Shown here: piece after piece, positions 21,066 through 32,125 of the stretch | Layout of the letters: each line of letters begins with the position of its first letter | Numbering within the stretch: the first letter of the stretch is position 1 | Assembly: GCA_963576475.1 (NCBI GenBank) | Contig: OY754964.1 | Span: 1,624,001-1,688,000, forward strand | Direction of reading: 5' to 3' | DNA length: 64,000 bases | Source: Molanna angustata | Taxonomy: Eukaryota; Arthropoda; Insecta; Trichoptera; Molannidae | Position numbers and translations under genes: made by a program | Notes under the pieces: model-generated | Database searches by the model: none | What the model was told of the DNA's origin: nothing | The model's input: the letters and a program-made list of their open reading frames with translations, nothing else

Positions 21066-21919
21066 AATATAGTATCAAAACAAGCAAAACAGATATTATA
21101 GTCTTAGAACATAATATATAAACAATAGAAACACACGATTTTTAAAAAAACTTTTGTTTTATGTATTCAGCACCTAAGCGAATAAAAACGCCAATGCCAG
21201 TGAATATAAGGTCGCTTTTGGCTTCCAATTCCAAAAACATATACATCTTGACTGTCAGATTTATTAAAAATAACCTAATAAAGATCTAAAATAAACAGTT
21301 TTCATAAACTTCACACACAAAACAGTTAACTAAATCATTTATTCCTTTTTTGGCAAATAACACCCGATCGGGGTGAATAGCCATAGACTATTGAAAAAAA
21401 AATAGACAAAGATAAAATGCAGGTGTCTGGTTTTGAATATAAACGGCATGTTTGAATTCGGGAGGCCCGACTGTGTGACGTACATACACAAACCATAAGC
21501 GATTCTCTAATTGCTGTGAAATTTTATAAGCATTTACGTAAGGAAATAAATAACTCTTTAACTGAGTGTGTTCTGTGTACAGTAGGTAGTTACATAGTAC
21601 CTACATGGCGCTACACTCAGGGATTACGACTCATTTCAAGGTCAAAAAATACATGAGTATTTTTCCACATGATTATACCAAGTAGGTAAACACATGTATT
21701 ACATATTACGTATACATACATTCTCTACGGCCACATAAATATTATGATAACAGTATTTTAGAGATAGGTAAGGGTAATGACCTCGTTTCATATAAATATA
21801 GGCTAATATATAACATAATGTCACAGGAAGATGTCCATTCAAGTGATTTCATCTTATTAAATTGTGATTTGACATCAAAAATACAGTAAGTTAATTATTC
21901 AACATTTGTATCACAAATT
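21066..21919. other. AT-rich stretch without recognised features
   Basis: No supported gene or repeat was seen. Confidence 0.4.
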
Positions 21920-22705
21920 GCCAATGACCAATCACCATTTTGGTATCAAAACTAAACGAAAATGACCACTGATTGCTTTGGTATACAAATTGAAATGATC
22001 ACTGACCACTTTGGTATCAAAACTACTTTGATATTAAAAATAATCTTACATAACTTACAATTTTGGAATCATAAATTAACTGAAATGACCACTTTCCATT
22101 TTAGTTGGTATTAAAATTAAACTAAAACGACCGCTCACCATTTTGGTATCATAAATAAACATCTCATCATTTTGGAATTCAAAAAATAAATTAAAATAAC
22201 CACTGACCACTTTGGTATCAAAACTCAACTAAAACGATTACTTACCATTTTGATATCATTAATAAACTTAACTCATCATTTTGAAATTAAAAATAAACTA
22301 TAATAACCACTGACCACTTTGGTATTTGGTATCGAAATTAAACTAAAATGATTACTTACCATTTTGGTATCATAAATAACTTAACTCATCATTTTAAAAT
22401 TAAAAATAAACTATAATAACCACTGACCACTTTGGTATTTGGTATCGAAATTAAACTAAAATGATTACTTACCATTTTGGTATCATAAATAACTTAACTC
22501 ATCATTTTGAAATTAAAAATAAACTAAAATAACCACTGACCACTTTGGTATCAAAACTAAACCAAAATGATTACTTACCATTTTGGTATCATAAACAAAC
22601 TAAACTCAACATTTTGGATTTAAAAATAAACTAAAATAACTACTAACCACTTTGGTATCAAAATCAAACTAAAATAGCCACTCACTATTTTGAAATAAAA
22701 AATAA
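21920..22705. repeat. Degenerate tandem array, about 110-bp higher-order unit
   Basis: Phrases ACTGACCACTTTGGTAT, CTTACCATTTTGGTATCAT and AACTCATCATTTTGAAATTA follow each other repeatedly. GACCACTTTGGTAT occurs near 22006, 22207, 22313, 22431 and 22540, and ACCACTTTGGTATC near 22650, so the unit is about 100-120 bp, itself made of roughly 35-40-bp subunits. Divergence is high at the left and lower in 22300-22600. Confidence 0.8.
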
Positions 22706-23216
22706 AGTCAATTATCAAATCACAGGACTTGGTAGCAAATAATGGAATTTGTGCATTATTTTATCACTGATCTAATCATTAAACGATTCTATTTCATTAC
22801 AATGGTAAGTCAGTGCCGAAGTCCCCAGTGTACGTCAAGTGTGTAAATCGAGGTCGTATACCGTGTATTTATCCGACATCCCGAATCTATGTATCATTAC
22901 TACTGCTTCGTCTTGTTTAGATTTAGAAAATAGCAAATGATTTAATAACACTTATGATAATTTCAGAAAACAGGTAGGAATCTACTATGGTTTAAAGAGA
23001 TGTGAATGGCCTCATGATGGTAAATGTATGTATGTAGGTACATGTGAAGTAGGTGTTGAGGCGCCATGGTACAGCTGCAGGCTTACTCTTTAAGGAATCT
23101 GGTTCAATTACCGGTGAGGTGAAGTTATTATTTATATAAATTATCATTTTTCTAGATTGGATAATTTAAATAAAAAATATATATAAAATAATGAATGTGT
23201 CTTTGGAACAGATGCG

Positions 23217-23290
23217 TATGTATTGGTGAACGAAATCGGTCTTGGCATAATTCGAACTCGCGACCACTGGATTGCTAATCCAGCGCGCTA
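23217..23290 (-). mobile_element. tRNA-Thr-type SINE head
   Basis: The minus strand reads AGCGCGCTGGATTAGCAATC, CAGTGGTCGCGAGTTCGAAT, then CGATTTCGTTCACC: the anticodon arm, B box and first body bases of the SINE. The A-box side and the 3' body are lost. Confidence 0.7.
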
Positions 23291-23449
23291 TTTGTTTGTT
23301 TAAGTATACAGAAATGGAGTCATTGAATCAATTCATAATAATGATCTAATATCAAATGTATTAGTTATGTATTTAAAAAAAATCCTTTACAAAATTCATT
23401 TTACAAATAGATTAATTTTCACGAAAAATATGTATAAAGTACAAGCGAT

Positions 23450-23545
23450 CGTTCAAAAGTCAAAATTTGATCGTCGCGTCGTTAAATAAATTTTTAACTT
23501 TTATAAGTCATTGGACCTGATTTATGATAAAAAATATGTATTCAT
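23450..23545 (+). repeat. Short dispersed repeat flanking T1
   Basis: GTCAAAATTTGATCGTC and AAGTCATTGGACCTGATTTA match 14648-14715, the sequence before the T1 end at 14718. T1 sequence itself is not present here, so this may be a pre-insertion relative or part of a larger repeat. Confidence 0.4.
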
Positions 23546-23869
23546 AGTTTTTTTTTTTACAAATAGCAAAGTGTAATTGTTTAAAAACCGTTGTGTTGTT
23601 TCACAGTAAAGAAAGTGTATTTTTTTTTTTTTACGTTCTGTATTTGAGTCTATATTTGTTATATAAAACAAGTGCGTTTTTTATAACAATGTACACACTA
23701 ATTATTTGCGAAACTCACCGATTAAATAGAATTCATCGGTTGGGCAAAGAACATGGTAATCTGACTGATGTATTCTACCATTCAATTTAGCAATACAAGG
23801 ACACTATTGAAAAAATTTCAAAAACATACCCTCCAATAAAATGTCTTATTTTCTAGTATGCATATTTAT

Positions 23870-24085
23870 ATGTATAAAATAAAATGGAAAGGACAGAAGA
23901 TTGTAATTCAATCATGTTATTGATTATTATTATGATTTTTTGTTTATGTTTATAAGCTTGTCTTTTTTTACGTAAGGTTATTATTGTATTCTGTTCAGTG
24001 ATTTTGTTTTCGATGTGTGTTTTTTATGTATGTTTGTAAAGAGCAATGTATGCCGTAAATGATTAAATAAATGAATAAACACTTC
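23870..24085 (+). mobile_element. Possible LINE 3' UTR and tail
   Basis: TTTATAAGCTTGTCTTTTTT, GTTTGTAAAGAGCAATGTAT, GCCGTAAATGATTAAATAAA and TGAATAAA have the look of a Jockey-type 3' UTR ending in (AAAT)-like repeats. No coding part is attached, so this is tentative. Confidence 0.35.
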
Positions 24086-24137
24086 TTCTCCATATAACCT
24101 TTCACTATGCCAAAACTCCTCAGTGCGCGCAGTTTGC

Positions 24138-24352
24138 TTAACCCTAGACACCTAACCTTCGTCGAATCGACGAGTACGCCATATAAATATCGCATTATCC
24201 TTTTGGCCCCCTCGCCGATCATCGCGTCGTCACTTGTCAGTTCAGTGTTTTCCGAGCTCTTTCGGGAGACAATCTTGTTTGGCGGGTAAGTACTTCACTA
24301 TTCGATTTACACAAATAGTCGTCATTTCGACGAATGGTTAGGGTTTGTGTAT
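24138..24352. mobile_element. piggyBac-like MITE candidate
   Basis: The left end TTAACCCTAGACACC has the TTAA plus CCCTAG form of piggyBac ends. CTAACCTTCGTCGAATCGAC at the left is mirrored by GTCATTTCGACGAATGGTTA then GGGTTTG at the right. The left flank (GTGCGCGCAGTTTGC) also occurs at 15.84 kb without the insertion. The right TTAA is not preserved. Inside are a TATA-like ATATAAATA and a TCAGTTCAGT initiator-like word. No transposase is present. Confidence 0.4.
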
Positions 24353-24911
24353 ATATTTTTTTTTAGATTATTACATACAATGCGCTTGAAAATAATAAAT
24401 TTTATATTTATTTCAGAATAATAATACTGTTATAATTTAGATTTGCCAAAGAAGAAAAGGGAGAAAAGGCTATTTTTGTTTTAAAAAATTCAATTGTATT
24501 TTTGTGTGTAAGTGTCTCCAATGATCTCAAAAAATGTAGTGTTCTACTAAACTAAGGTACAAAATAAATATTTCTTTCCAAACTTATCTTATTTTTATCA
24601 AATAGTATTTTAGAAAACCACAAATTGACAAATAATAGTATAGTAAACGTGATTTTTCAACGAAATTTTTTTTACAACCGTAATACGTCTAACATGGTTT
24701 GCTGATCTAATAAATAATTCATAAAAAAAACATTTTTCTATCCAATATATGCAAAACAATATTACCTACTACAATGTCACCCTCTACACTTATCGTACGA
24801 GACTTTGAGTAATTTGTTTGAATTACAAAATAGTCTGTATTACAATTTTATTACACATAAAAAAACTATCAAAATAATTTATTGTTATTCCATAGTAAAT
24901 AATAATAAGCA

Positions 24912-25594
24912 TGTGGCAGACCACATCTCGAAATTTCTTTCGAGCGCGCGCCTAGCGACGGCAAGTACATTTGTTTATCGCTAGGCCGAGTTCATCGCCC
25001 GCAACGTCAAATAAGTGACAATACTCCTCAACTGGGTATGACACTTCAAATAAATTAATCTAGAAAGTTCGAGGACATTGAACTTGCTACCCCCAGCGCA
25101 GCACTATTTAAGGGAGTCTACACCTCTACACGTGGTCACTTCATTTCCGTATTTCCGTCACTTCGATTCGTCACATCACGCCGCCGTTCTCGACCACGCC
25201 GTCTCGCCGACACTTCGTCTCTCGACCACCGGTCATCTCTCGACCTCGCGAGCACGATGGTACTTCACCATGCGAAGATTCGGACACTTCGAACACACCC
25301 GCTAACTCGCTCGTTATACCTACTCATCGTGAGAAAAGTTCCTTTGTAAGTTATTTCATCAATTGTAAATTTACCCTTAAGCAAACTATTAATTGTGATC
25401 AATATACTCATTGTTACTTTTGACCATTCTTTCTTCTTCTCTCTAAACCACTGTGCTTGTGTTCTTATTTCAAATCATATCCACTTGGGATATAGTAAAC
25501 TCTCTTTACTGGTAACCCCTCTGGTTACCACATATATTTAATAGTAACCACTCTGGTTATTAACTACTTTCGATTGGTAACCCCTTTGGTTACC
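24912..25594 (+). mobile_element. Candidate solo LTR
   Basis: The block begins TGTGGCAGACCACATC and may end at GGTTACCA (25594, or 25530), giving TG...CA ends. It contains a GC-rich leader-like section with ACTATTTAAGGGAGTC (possible TATA region), then CTTCGTCTCTCGACC and CCTCGCGAGC, and a C/T-rich 3' part with GGTAACCCCTCTGGTTACC palindromes. No primer-binding site, polypurine tract, gag or pol was found nearby and the target duplication is unclear. A 75-codon frame inside has no recognisable product. Confidence 0.35.
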
Positions 25595-25611
25595 AATCAG
25601 CTTTAAGCACT

Positions 25612-25725
25612 TCCTTGCAACCTACGCAAGAGTTTATTACCATATGGCAATTTCTTCCAACTAACCAGTGTCTTCAGCCCAGAGAAGCAATATTTGCCTG
25701 TGAAATGAGTTTTTATAATTTTTTT
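25612..25725 (-). mobile_element. LINE B 3' end
   Basis: Minus strand: CAAATATTGCTTCTCTGGGC, TGAAGACACTGGTTAGTTGG, AAGAAATTGCCATATGGTAA, TAAACTC. The matching copy at 48.34-48.42 kb has the same order. The hairpin position is 25635-25650 with one mismatch. Confidence 0.6.
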
Positions 25726-25756
25726 TCTCTGCTGGGGATCGAAGTCATTACGCCTA

Positions 25757-25948
25757 TTTTTTTTTTTTTCAAAATAAAAATGAATATGTCCTTGTTAAAC
25801 AAGTACATATACATCTTCCTACGTTCCCTAAAATAAGCAAATAAATGCTTGTGCTATAGGTGAACTAAATCGGTCGAGGCAAGATTCGAACTAGCGACCA
25901 CTGGATTACTAGCCCAGCGCGCTAACCGCTCTTCCATCGACCCATCTA
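25757..25948 (-). mobile_element. tRNA-Thr-type SINE, near full length
   Basis: From the right on the minus strand: GGTCGATGGAAGAGCGGTTA (A box), GCGCGCTGGGCTAGTAATCC, AGTGGTCGCTAGTTCGAATC (B box), CGATTTAGTTCACC, a body with AAATAAGC-type and ATGTATATGTACTTGTTTAA text, AAGGACATATTCATTTTTAT and an A/T-rich tail. The anticodon-arm loop CTAGTAA (AGT) matches tRNA-Thr. About 190 bp in all; A and B boxes form the internal Pol III promoter. Confidence 0.85.
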
Positions 25949-26516
25949 TGATTAATATAATATTAGAAACAAATCTAAATTCCTTAGTATTTCAACATAA
26001 TATACACATCTTATATACCTAGACATAATATGTATGCTGTCTATATGATTAATGAATGTGTGTATGTACCCACACAATGAAACAAATTAAGACTATGCCT
26101 AGTATTTCAGATATATGAAATAACTGACATTTATTGGAAATAATGTCACAACATTGATATATTCTACCGACATTACATAATTCAATATGGTATAAAGTTT
26201 TCTGAAATTTGAGGTAGGTATAGTGTTCTGATTTTCAAGGAGAGTTCATAAGTTGCGTATGTTTCATATTGAACATGTTTAAATTTCACAGTTTATTAGC
26301 CTTTTCCTGGAACACAAGAGATTTTATGGCATTTCATCATATCATAAATATGTACACAAGAAATTTAATCCAATACACCACTAAGAAAATATTATGACAG
26401 GATTAAAATTTTCTAATTGAATTACACGCACGAGTCGCGTTGTAAACAAATACTTATTAATAAACGTCATTTACTTAACAGAAAGTAGACAAATACGGAA
26501 GAAGAGAGATAATAAT
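25949..26516. other. AT-rich stretch without recognised features
   Basis: No supported gene or repeat was seen before the 46-bp array. Confidence 0.4.
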
Positions 26517-27405
26517 TTAAGAGGCAACTAAGATTTCAGTACTTACGTGTACAAGAATCAATATAAGAGGCAACTAAGATTTCAGTACTTACGTGTACAA
26601 GAATCAATATAAGAGGCAACTAAGATTTCAGTACTTACGTGTACAAGAATCAATATAAGAGGCAACTAAGATTTCAGTACTTACGTGTACAAGAGGCAAC
26701 TAAGATTTCAGTACTTACGTGTACAAGAATCAATATAAGAGGCAACTAAGATTTCAGTACTTACGTGTACAAGAATCAATATAAGAGGCAACTAAGATTT
26801 CAGTACTTACGTGTACAAGAATCAATATAAGAGGCAACTAAGATTTCAGTACTTACGTGTACAAGAATCAATATAAGAGGCAACTAAGATTTCAGTACTT
26901 ACGTGTACAAGAATCAATATAAGAGGCAACTAAGATTTCAGTACTTACGTGTACAAGAATCAATATAAGAGGCAACTAAGATTTCAGTACTTACGTGTAC
27001 AAGAATCAATATAAGAGGCAACTAAGATTTCAGTACTTACGTGTACAAGAATCAATATAAGAGGCAACTAAGATTTCAGTACTTACGTGTACAAGAATCA
27101 ATATAAGAGGCAACTAAGATTTCAGTACTTACGTGTACAAGAATCAATATAAGAGGCAACTAAGATTTCAGTACTTACGTGTACAAGAATCAATATAAGA
27201 GGCAACTAAGATTTCAGTACTTACGTGTACAAGAATCAATATAAGAGGCAACTAAGATTTCAGTACTTACGTGTACAAGAATCAATATAAGAGGCAACTA
27301 AGATTTCAGTACTTACGTGTACAAGAATCAATATAAGAGGCAACTAAGATTTCAGTACTTACGTGTACAAGAATCAATATAAGAGGCAACTAAGATTTCA
27401 GTACA
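26517..27405. repeat. 46-bp minisatellite, 20 copies
   Basis: AAGAGGCAACTAAGATTTCA, then GTACTTACGTGTACAAGAAT and CAATAT, repeats with starts (GAGGCAAC) at 26521, 26567, 26613, 26659, 26693 and then every 46 bp to 27383. One copy lacks 12 bp (AATCAATATAAG), giving the 34-bp step at 26659-26693. Copies are otherwise almost identical. Four diverged relatives lie at 27560-27680, where the TTACGTGTAC part is missing; they may be the older edge of the array. Confidence 0.95.
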
Positions 27406-27559
27406 AGAAACAATTTCCCTTTCCCAGAGTTTCAGCGTATGTGACGTGAGTTTGATTCATCTGTACCTAATTGTTGCAATCTGCACATGGCGACTCACAA
27501 AATGAACACTTTCTATTCAATTTTTATTTAATTAATCACTACGCGATTCTTCGGCAATT

Positions 27560-27685
27560 TAGATTTCAGTGCAATAAACCAAATGAGAGGCAACTAAGAT
27601 ATCAGTACAAGAAACTATATAAGAAGCAATTTAAATTTCAGTACAAGAAACAAAATGAGAGGCAACTAAGATTTCATATAACTTG
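27560..27685 (+). repeat. Diverged relatives of the 46-bp repeat
   Basis: AGATTTCAGTGCAATAAACC, GAGAGGCAACTAAGATATCA, AGAAGCAATTTAAATTTCAG and GAGAGGCAACTAAGATTTCA follow each other with steps near 36-38 bp. They lack the TTACGTG insert of the main array, suggesting that the main array expanded from a longer variant. A 71-codon frame crosses them but is not a recognisable gene. Confidence 0.6.
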
Positions 27686-27714
27686 AGATGTACAAAAAAA
27701 ATGATAATTAATAT

Positions 27715-27990
27715 AAATTTCACAGAATAAAATAAATAAATAAATAAGAAATAAAAGTAAATTAAAATAGTTAATTAATTAATCAATTTATTAATTTATT
27801 AATGATTTGTTAATTAATTATTAACTTATTATTAATTAATTATTAATAAATTGATTATTTATTATAACTAATTAATTAACTAGTTAAGTAATTAATTAAC
27901 TATTTAAGTAATTAATTAACAACTTTTAATTAATTATTAACTATTAATTATATTTATTAATTTAATTATTATTATTTTAATCTTAAATTG
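27715..27990. repeat. TTAATTAA-rich simple sequence
   Basis: Nearly pure A/T with many TTAATTAATTAA and ATTAATTAT words; low-complexity DNA that can fold on itself in many ways. Confidence 0.8.
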
Positions 27991-28613
27991 CACAATATAT
28001 GAAGGGTAATTACAACCTAAATTTTATACGTTAAAAAAACTAACCTACCTAATTACATTTAAAAAGTAGGAAGTTGAAGATCACATTAAAACTCGAACAT
28101 TTAGATTGACAAGTTTAATTAACTGTGAAGTAACTTATTTCTTTCTATACCTAGCCGTGATATTTTTTAATGAGTTTGATGAACTTTATCTAATTTGATA
28201 TTTGTCTCCAAAAGATGATGAACTTAATTTAAAAAAGGCAAGATTGGGAAAATTCATTGTGTGGGTGTGATTTTTCTTGAGTTTAACTGTAAAATAAAGT
28301 AATGAAATATTTTGATCAATAGTATTATAGTCACTTCTATTATAGGTAATGTATTTAAAGATTTTATATCGCATTAGCGTCATACTAATGTAGACGAATC
28401 TATCTAAAATACAAAACATTACTAAAAAATGTAAAACCGATAACATATGAAGTCACTTGTTAATTAAGAGGGCAGTTTGGTAAACAGATAATTAACGAGT
28501 GTAGAAAACATATTAAATCTCGGTCTATGATACAACTCGCTCAATACGAGTGGCAGTAGTTGTAAATTTCCCGAGCCCTACCAACAAAATAATTATGAAT
28601 CAAAACTCATTAG

Positions 28614-29090
28614 CAGTGGCGTAGCCACCTAACAGCAGGGTTATGCAAGGCACGAGGGTCTAGAATGACTAGGGGCCCAAATTGAGTATATGAAAAAAAT
28701 ATCTAAATCGAAAACATAACTCACACAATAAAGATATTTTCAAAAAGTAACTTAAATGTAGCAAATATTTATTTATTTACTAAAAAAATCAATTACAGTA
28801 TTAACATTATCTAATAAGAAAAAAAAATACGATGTATTATTAATAATCAAATATGGATGTTTCCTTTCTTCTCATAGTCCCAAGGATAGAGGAGTATTAA
28901 AATAAGAATTTTTTTTTTAAAACCAGTGAGCTTCTGTCTCTAAACATGTTTTTTTATTTGCTCTATTATTTGAATACATATTTATTATTTGTGAAGAGGT
29001 CGATTTGATTTCATATTTTTTAAAATTTGAAGGAAGCCCTTACGTTATTTGTGCATGAGGGCCCTAAATACCTAGATGAGCCACTGTTCA
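28614..29090. mobile_element. hAT-like MITE candidate
   Basis: The left end CAGTGGCGTAGCCACC and right end GATGAGCCACTG share a CAGTGGC terminal inverted repeat. GGGGCCCAAATTGAG (left) and GAGGGCCCTAAATACC (right) are subterminal counterparts. CAGTGGCGTAGCC is a typical hAT terminus, but the flanking 8-mers do not match well, so the right border is uncertain. No transposase. Confidence 0.45.
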
Positions 29091-30299
29091 CTGCTACTGC
29101 CCAATAATTAACAAATTGGTACAAATACTCGTAAAAATGAAAACAATATTTTACACATTCATAGACGTTTTCGCGAAAACTACTTAGAAAATTGAAGGTC
29201 GTAATAAATATCGTCATTCTATAGTGCATAAATTGTATTATAATTAGTTAAAAAATTCGGCGATATATCCAAAAAGAGAGACAAAAAGCTGCTAATTTAT
29301 AAAGAAATACTTCCTTCAATGTTCGAAGATCATGTACATGTAAGAAACAAGTTGGTTAAACAGACACTTAGTTAAACATTTTAAATGAAAGTTTAATACG
29401 GTACCGAAGCATTGTCTTATTAGCGGGCAACTCATCAAATAGTGCCAGGGCGTGGGCCTGAGGTCCTTCTTCTGTCTTCTGGGGGGGCGGGGAGCCACGG
29501 GGGGCGGGGAGAACATCCCTAGGAAGGCCTCCCAACTACACTCGGACCATCACTTGACAAACACTGAACACTACCACCACAAACAAACACACACATACAC
29601 AAGAGACAAGAAACTGTCGCTTGGATTCAAAAACAACAACAATACTAAACAACACTTAAAAAACATAAACCAATTTGAACACAGTTGGAAACAGTTTTAA
29701 AACATTTTGTAAAAACTCAAACTGCAACTGAAGAAGAAATAGATAATCATGCCGTTATTGTTGTTATCATTGCGTTGATTCATAATTTTTCTAGAGAGAT
29801 TGTTACGGTCGCTGTCAGTGTTGTTTATTTCGTTCATGAGTCGATTTCGTGTTACACATCCATTTTATAACAATATTGGGTTTGTATTCAACATGATGAT
29901 ATGACAGGTCATGTAATCAGTTATTCCGCCGAATAGTCCGTCCAATCAGAGCATACCAGATTAATCTAAATTTTTCACTTGTTCACTCGAGGCACTTTTA
30001 AACTCTCGGTATAGTAATTTATCACGATTTTTTGTTCTCCTTTTTAAATTGTTTTTTAGTTTCTACGATTTTATCCATGTTTTTTTTTTTAATGTTGTAA
30101 TGGTAGATAAATCAAAAGTATTTATAATGTAAAAACAAGATTGAAAGGTATAAATGTCGAGGAGAACAACCAAATTACTCATTAGAAATAAATAAATAAA
30201 AAAAACACAACGTTTAGAGTTTATGATAAACAAATTGATGCTTGCATACAGGAGACCGGTGGGTATACATACATAACATAACTAACCAAGTAAGTCGGT
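29091..30299. other. Mixed stretch with a G-rich patch
   Basis: At 29478-29515 there are runs of six to seven G (GGGGGGGCGGGG, CACGGGGGGCGGGG), strongly strand-asymmetric. The neighbouring frames on both strands (66 and 82 codons) resemble nothing specific, though the minus-strand text PRPPRRQKKDLRPTPWHYL could be a LINE relic. The remainder is AT-rich and unassigned. Confidence 0.35.
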
Positions 30300-30860
30300 A
30301 TATGGATGTGGCAGAGTGAGTGGAAGTAATTTGTTTAGTAATTGTGTTTGTTTAGTGGGTGCGCGGGGTCTGTCCCTGTACAAGTTGGTGTTTAGTTCTG
30401 AAATGACACAGAGACAAACGTCTCCCTGCTTCCGATATCATTTTAAAACACGACAGACGACTATCGCGGCGGCCGTCTCCCGTCTCTTATCTTGGTCTCA
30501 GGAGTGACCCTCGATAAGCTGTTCACGACGACGGGTCACCGGCCAAATATCCAGATCTGGCCGCGCCAGTTTCGCACTGAACCGACGAAATCTCCAAAGG
30601 GAACGACGTCGCACTCGACGACAAACAAACTTACTCGTAAAAGTTCAAAAAGTAAGACGAAGAAAAAGTTTGCGCGGCGATCGAGACTGCGACATCTGCC
30701 GGTGATTTTCCGTACCATCCGCGTCGGAGTCCGCGAACCAACTGACAAGTTACTGTGGGCAGAAAGTGTATGTACGTTGGAGAAGTATAATATCGCTAGG
30801 ACGGAGATATTGGTGCTCGCGCACGCGTGTGGTGGCCGCAGTCGGGTCGACTGAGAGGAT
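30300..30860 (+). other. CpG-rich island with a basic 120-codon frame
   Basis: This block differs from its surroundings in base composition (CGCGGCGGCCGTCTCCCG, CACGACGACGGGTCACCGG, GCGCACGCGTGTGG). A frame at 30492-30854 is rich in Lys, Arg, Ser and Thr (for instance TRKSSKSKTKKKFARRSRLR); another of 63 codons precedes and overlaps it (30316-30507). Neither is recognisable. Possibilities are a host exon or promoter, or the 5' UTR of a retroelement. No clear splice pattern was established. Confidence 0.35.
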
Positions 30861-31319
30861 TGACATGCAAAACGATGTCACGCAGTAAAAACGGTCCGAT
30901 ACAGATTACATGACGAGTATACTTGAAAATTGTTGATTAAATATTAAATACTGCACATATTTCTACAATCATATCATAATATTGAGTTGGAATTTTTTTC
31001 TTTATATCATAGGTGATACACAGGGACTTCATTTATCATAAACTTACCAAGACAGAGTACTTTTTAAATTCATGTACCTATTCATTTCCTTCGCCATGGT
31101 TACAATCTTATAATTGGTTTGCACCAAGAACTCTATCATAATATTAACAACTGTTAATGTTTTATCATTAATATTTAAGGAGATAAATTTGTGACACATT
31201 TACAGCAATTTAATTCGTTACATATTCACTTTAAACATTGTTTTTCATTTTCACAGGTTTAACAATCGATTTTTATTTTTTTTTAATATATTGTATATAT
31301 AAAACCTTTGAAATCATAA
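30861..31319. other. AT-rich stretch without recognised features
   Basis: Nothing supported was seen. Confidence 0.4.
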
Positions 31320-31630
31320 TTCATAAGACTCGATGATCTACAAAACTTGAAAATTTGCAAGACTCAAGGATCTACTAGACCCGGTGATCTACAAAATTCG
31401 AAGATCTACAATACTCAAGGATTTACACGACTCGATGTTCTACAAAACTTGAAGATCTACAATAATCAAGGATCTACAAGATTCGATGATCTACAAAACT
31501 TCAAAACTTGAAGATCTACAATATTCTAGGATAAACAAGACTCGATGATCTATAATACACAAGGATCTACAAGACTCGATGGTTTACAAAACTCAAAGAT
31601 CTACAAGACTCAAGGATCTATACGAAAAAT
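31320..31630. repeat. Degenerate 18-bp minisatellite
   Basis: About 17 units around GATCTACAAGACTCGA / GATCTACAAAACTTGA, alternating GATGATCTAC, AAGATCTAC and AAGGATCTAC links. Units vary by point changes and a small duplication near 31500 (AAAACTTCAAAACTTGAAG). Confidence 0.88.
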
Positions 31631-32125
31631 GTAATATACCGACAACCCAATGATGAAACACGGATTTGAAGGATCACATTATTAAAAGTTACATAGTATA
31701 ATTATGAAAGTCTACGACGAAGTTCCACCAAGAATCGTCAATTACCAACTTGAACAGTTATAAGTCTACTTTTGTGGTGTAGTGCCATCAGCTTTGCTGG
31801 TCGTTTGGAAGTGTCGCTACTCGACAGCTATCGAGAGTATAATACATACACACACACACACAAACACAATCGACAGGCAAATAAAATGAAGTGACCATGT
31901 GTGCATGTATATAGGAAAAGTGCATCCAGAGATCGGAGGCCCTGACCTTCACCGGAAAGTATAGCGGCATGGCTGCGTGGCAGCTGGTACTATCGTGACT
32001 GATGATGTGATGCTGTTGCCGCATAAGGCACACGGCGAGTTAAACAGCTTTGCTCTGATCTGTTATGATGGACCAGAGATGCTGCCCCTCGGACAGTACA
32101 TGCGGAATCATTGAATAAAATATCA
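31631..32125. other. Unassigned stretch with a short CA run
   Basis: A (CA)n run lies at 31848-31862. GC content is somewhat higher in 31900-32100. An 81-codon minus-strand frame is open but not recognisable. It may include decayed LINE sequence leading into the R1-like tail that follows. Confidence 0.35.

Noticed and set aside
24181..24295. Host promoter and first exon (TATA, initiator, GGTAAGTA donor)
   Set aside because: The words lie between inverted ends of a piggyBac-like repeat and the TATA-to-initiator distance is too long; no coding sequence follows.
26517..27405. CRISPR-like array
   Set aside because: There are no unique spacers; the whole 46-bp unit repeats head to tail in eukaryotic DNA.
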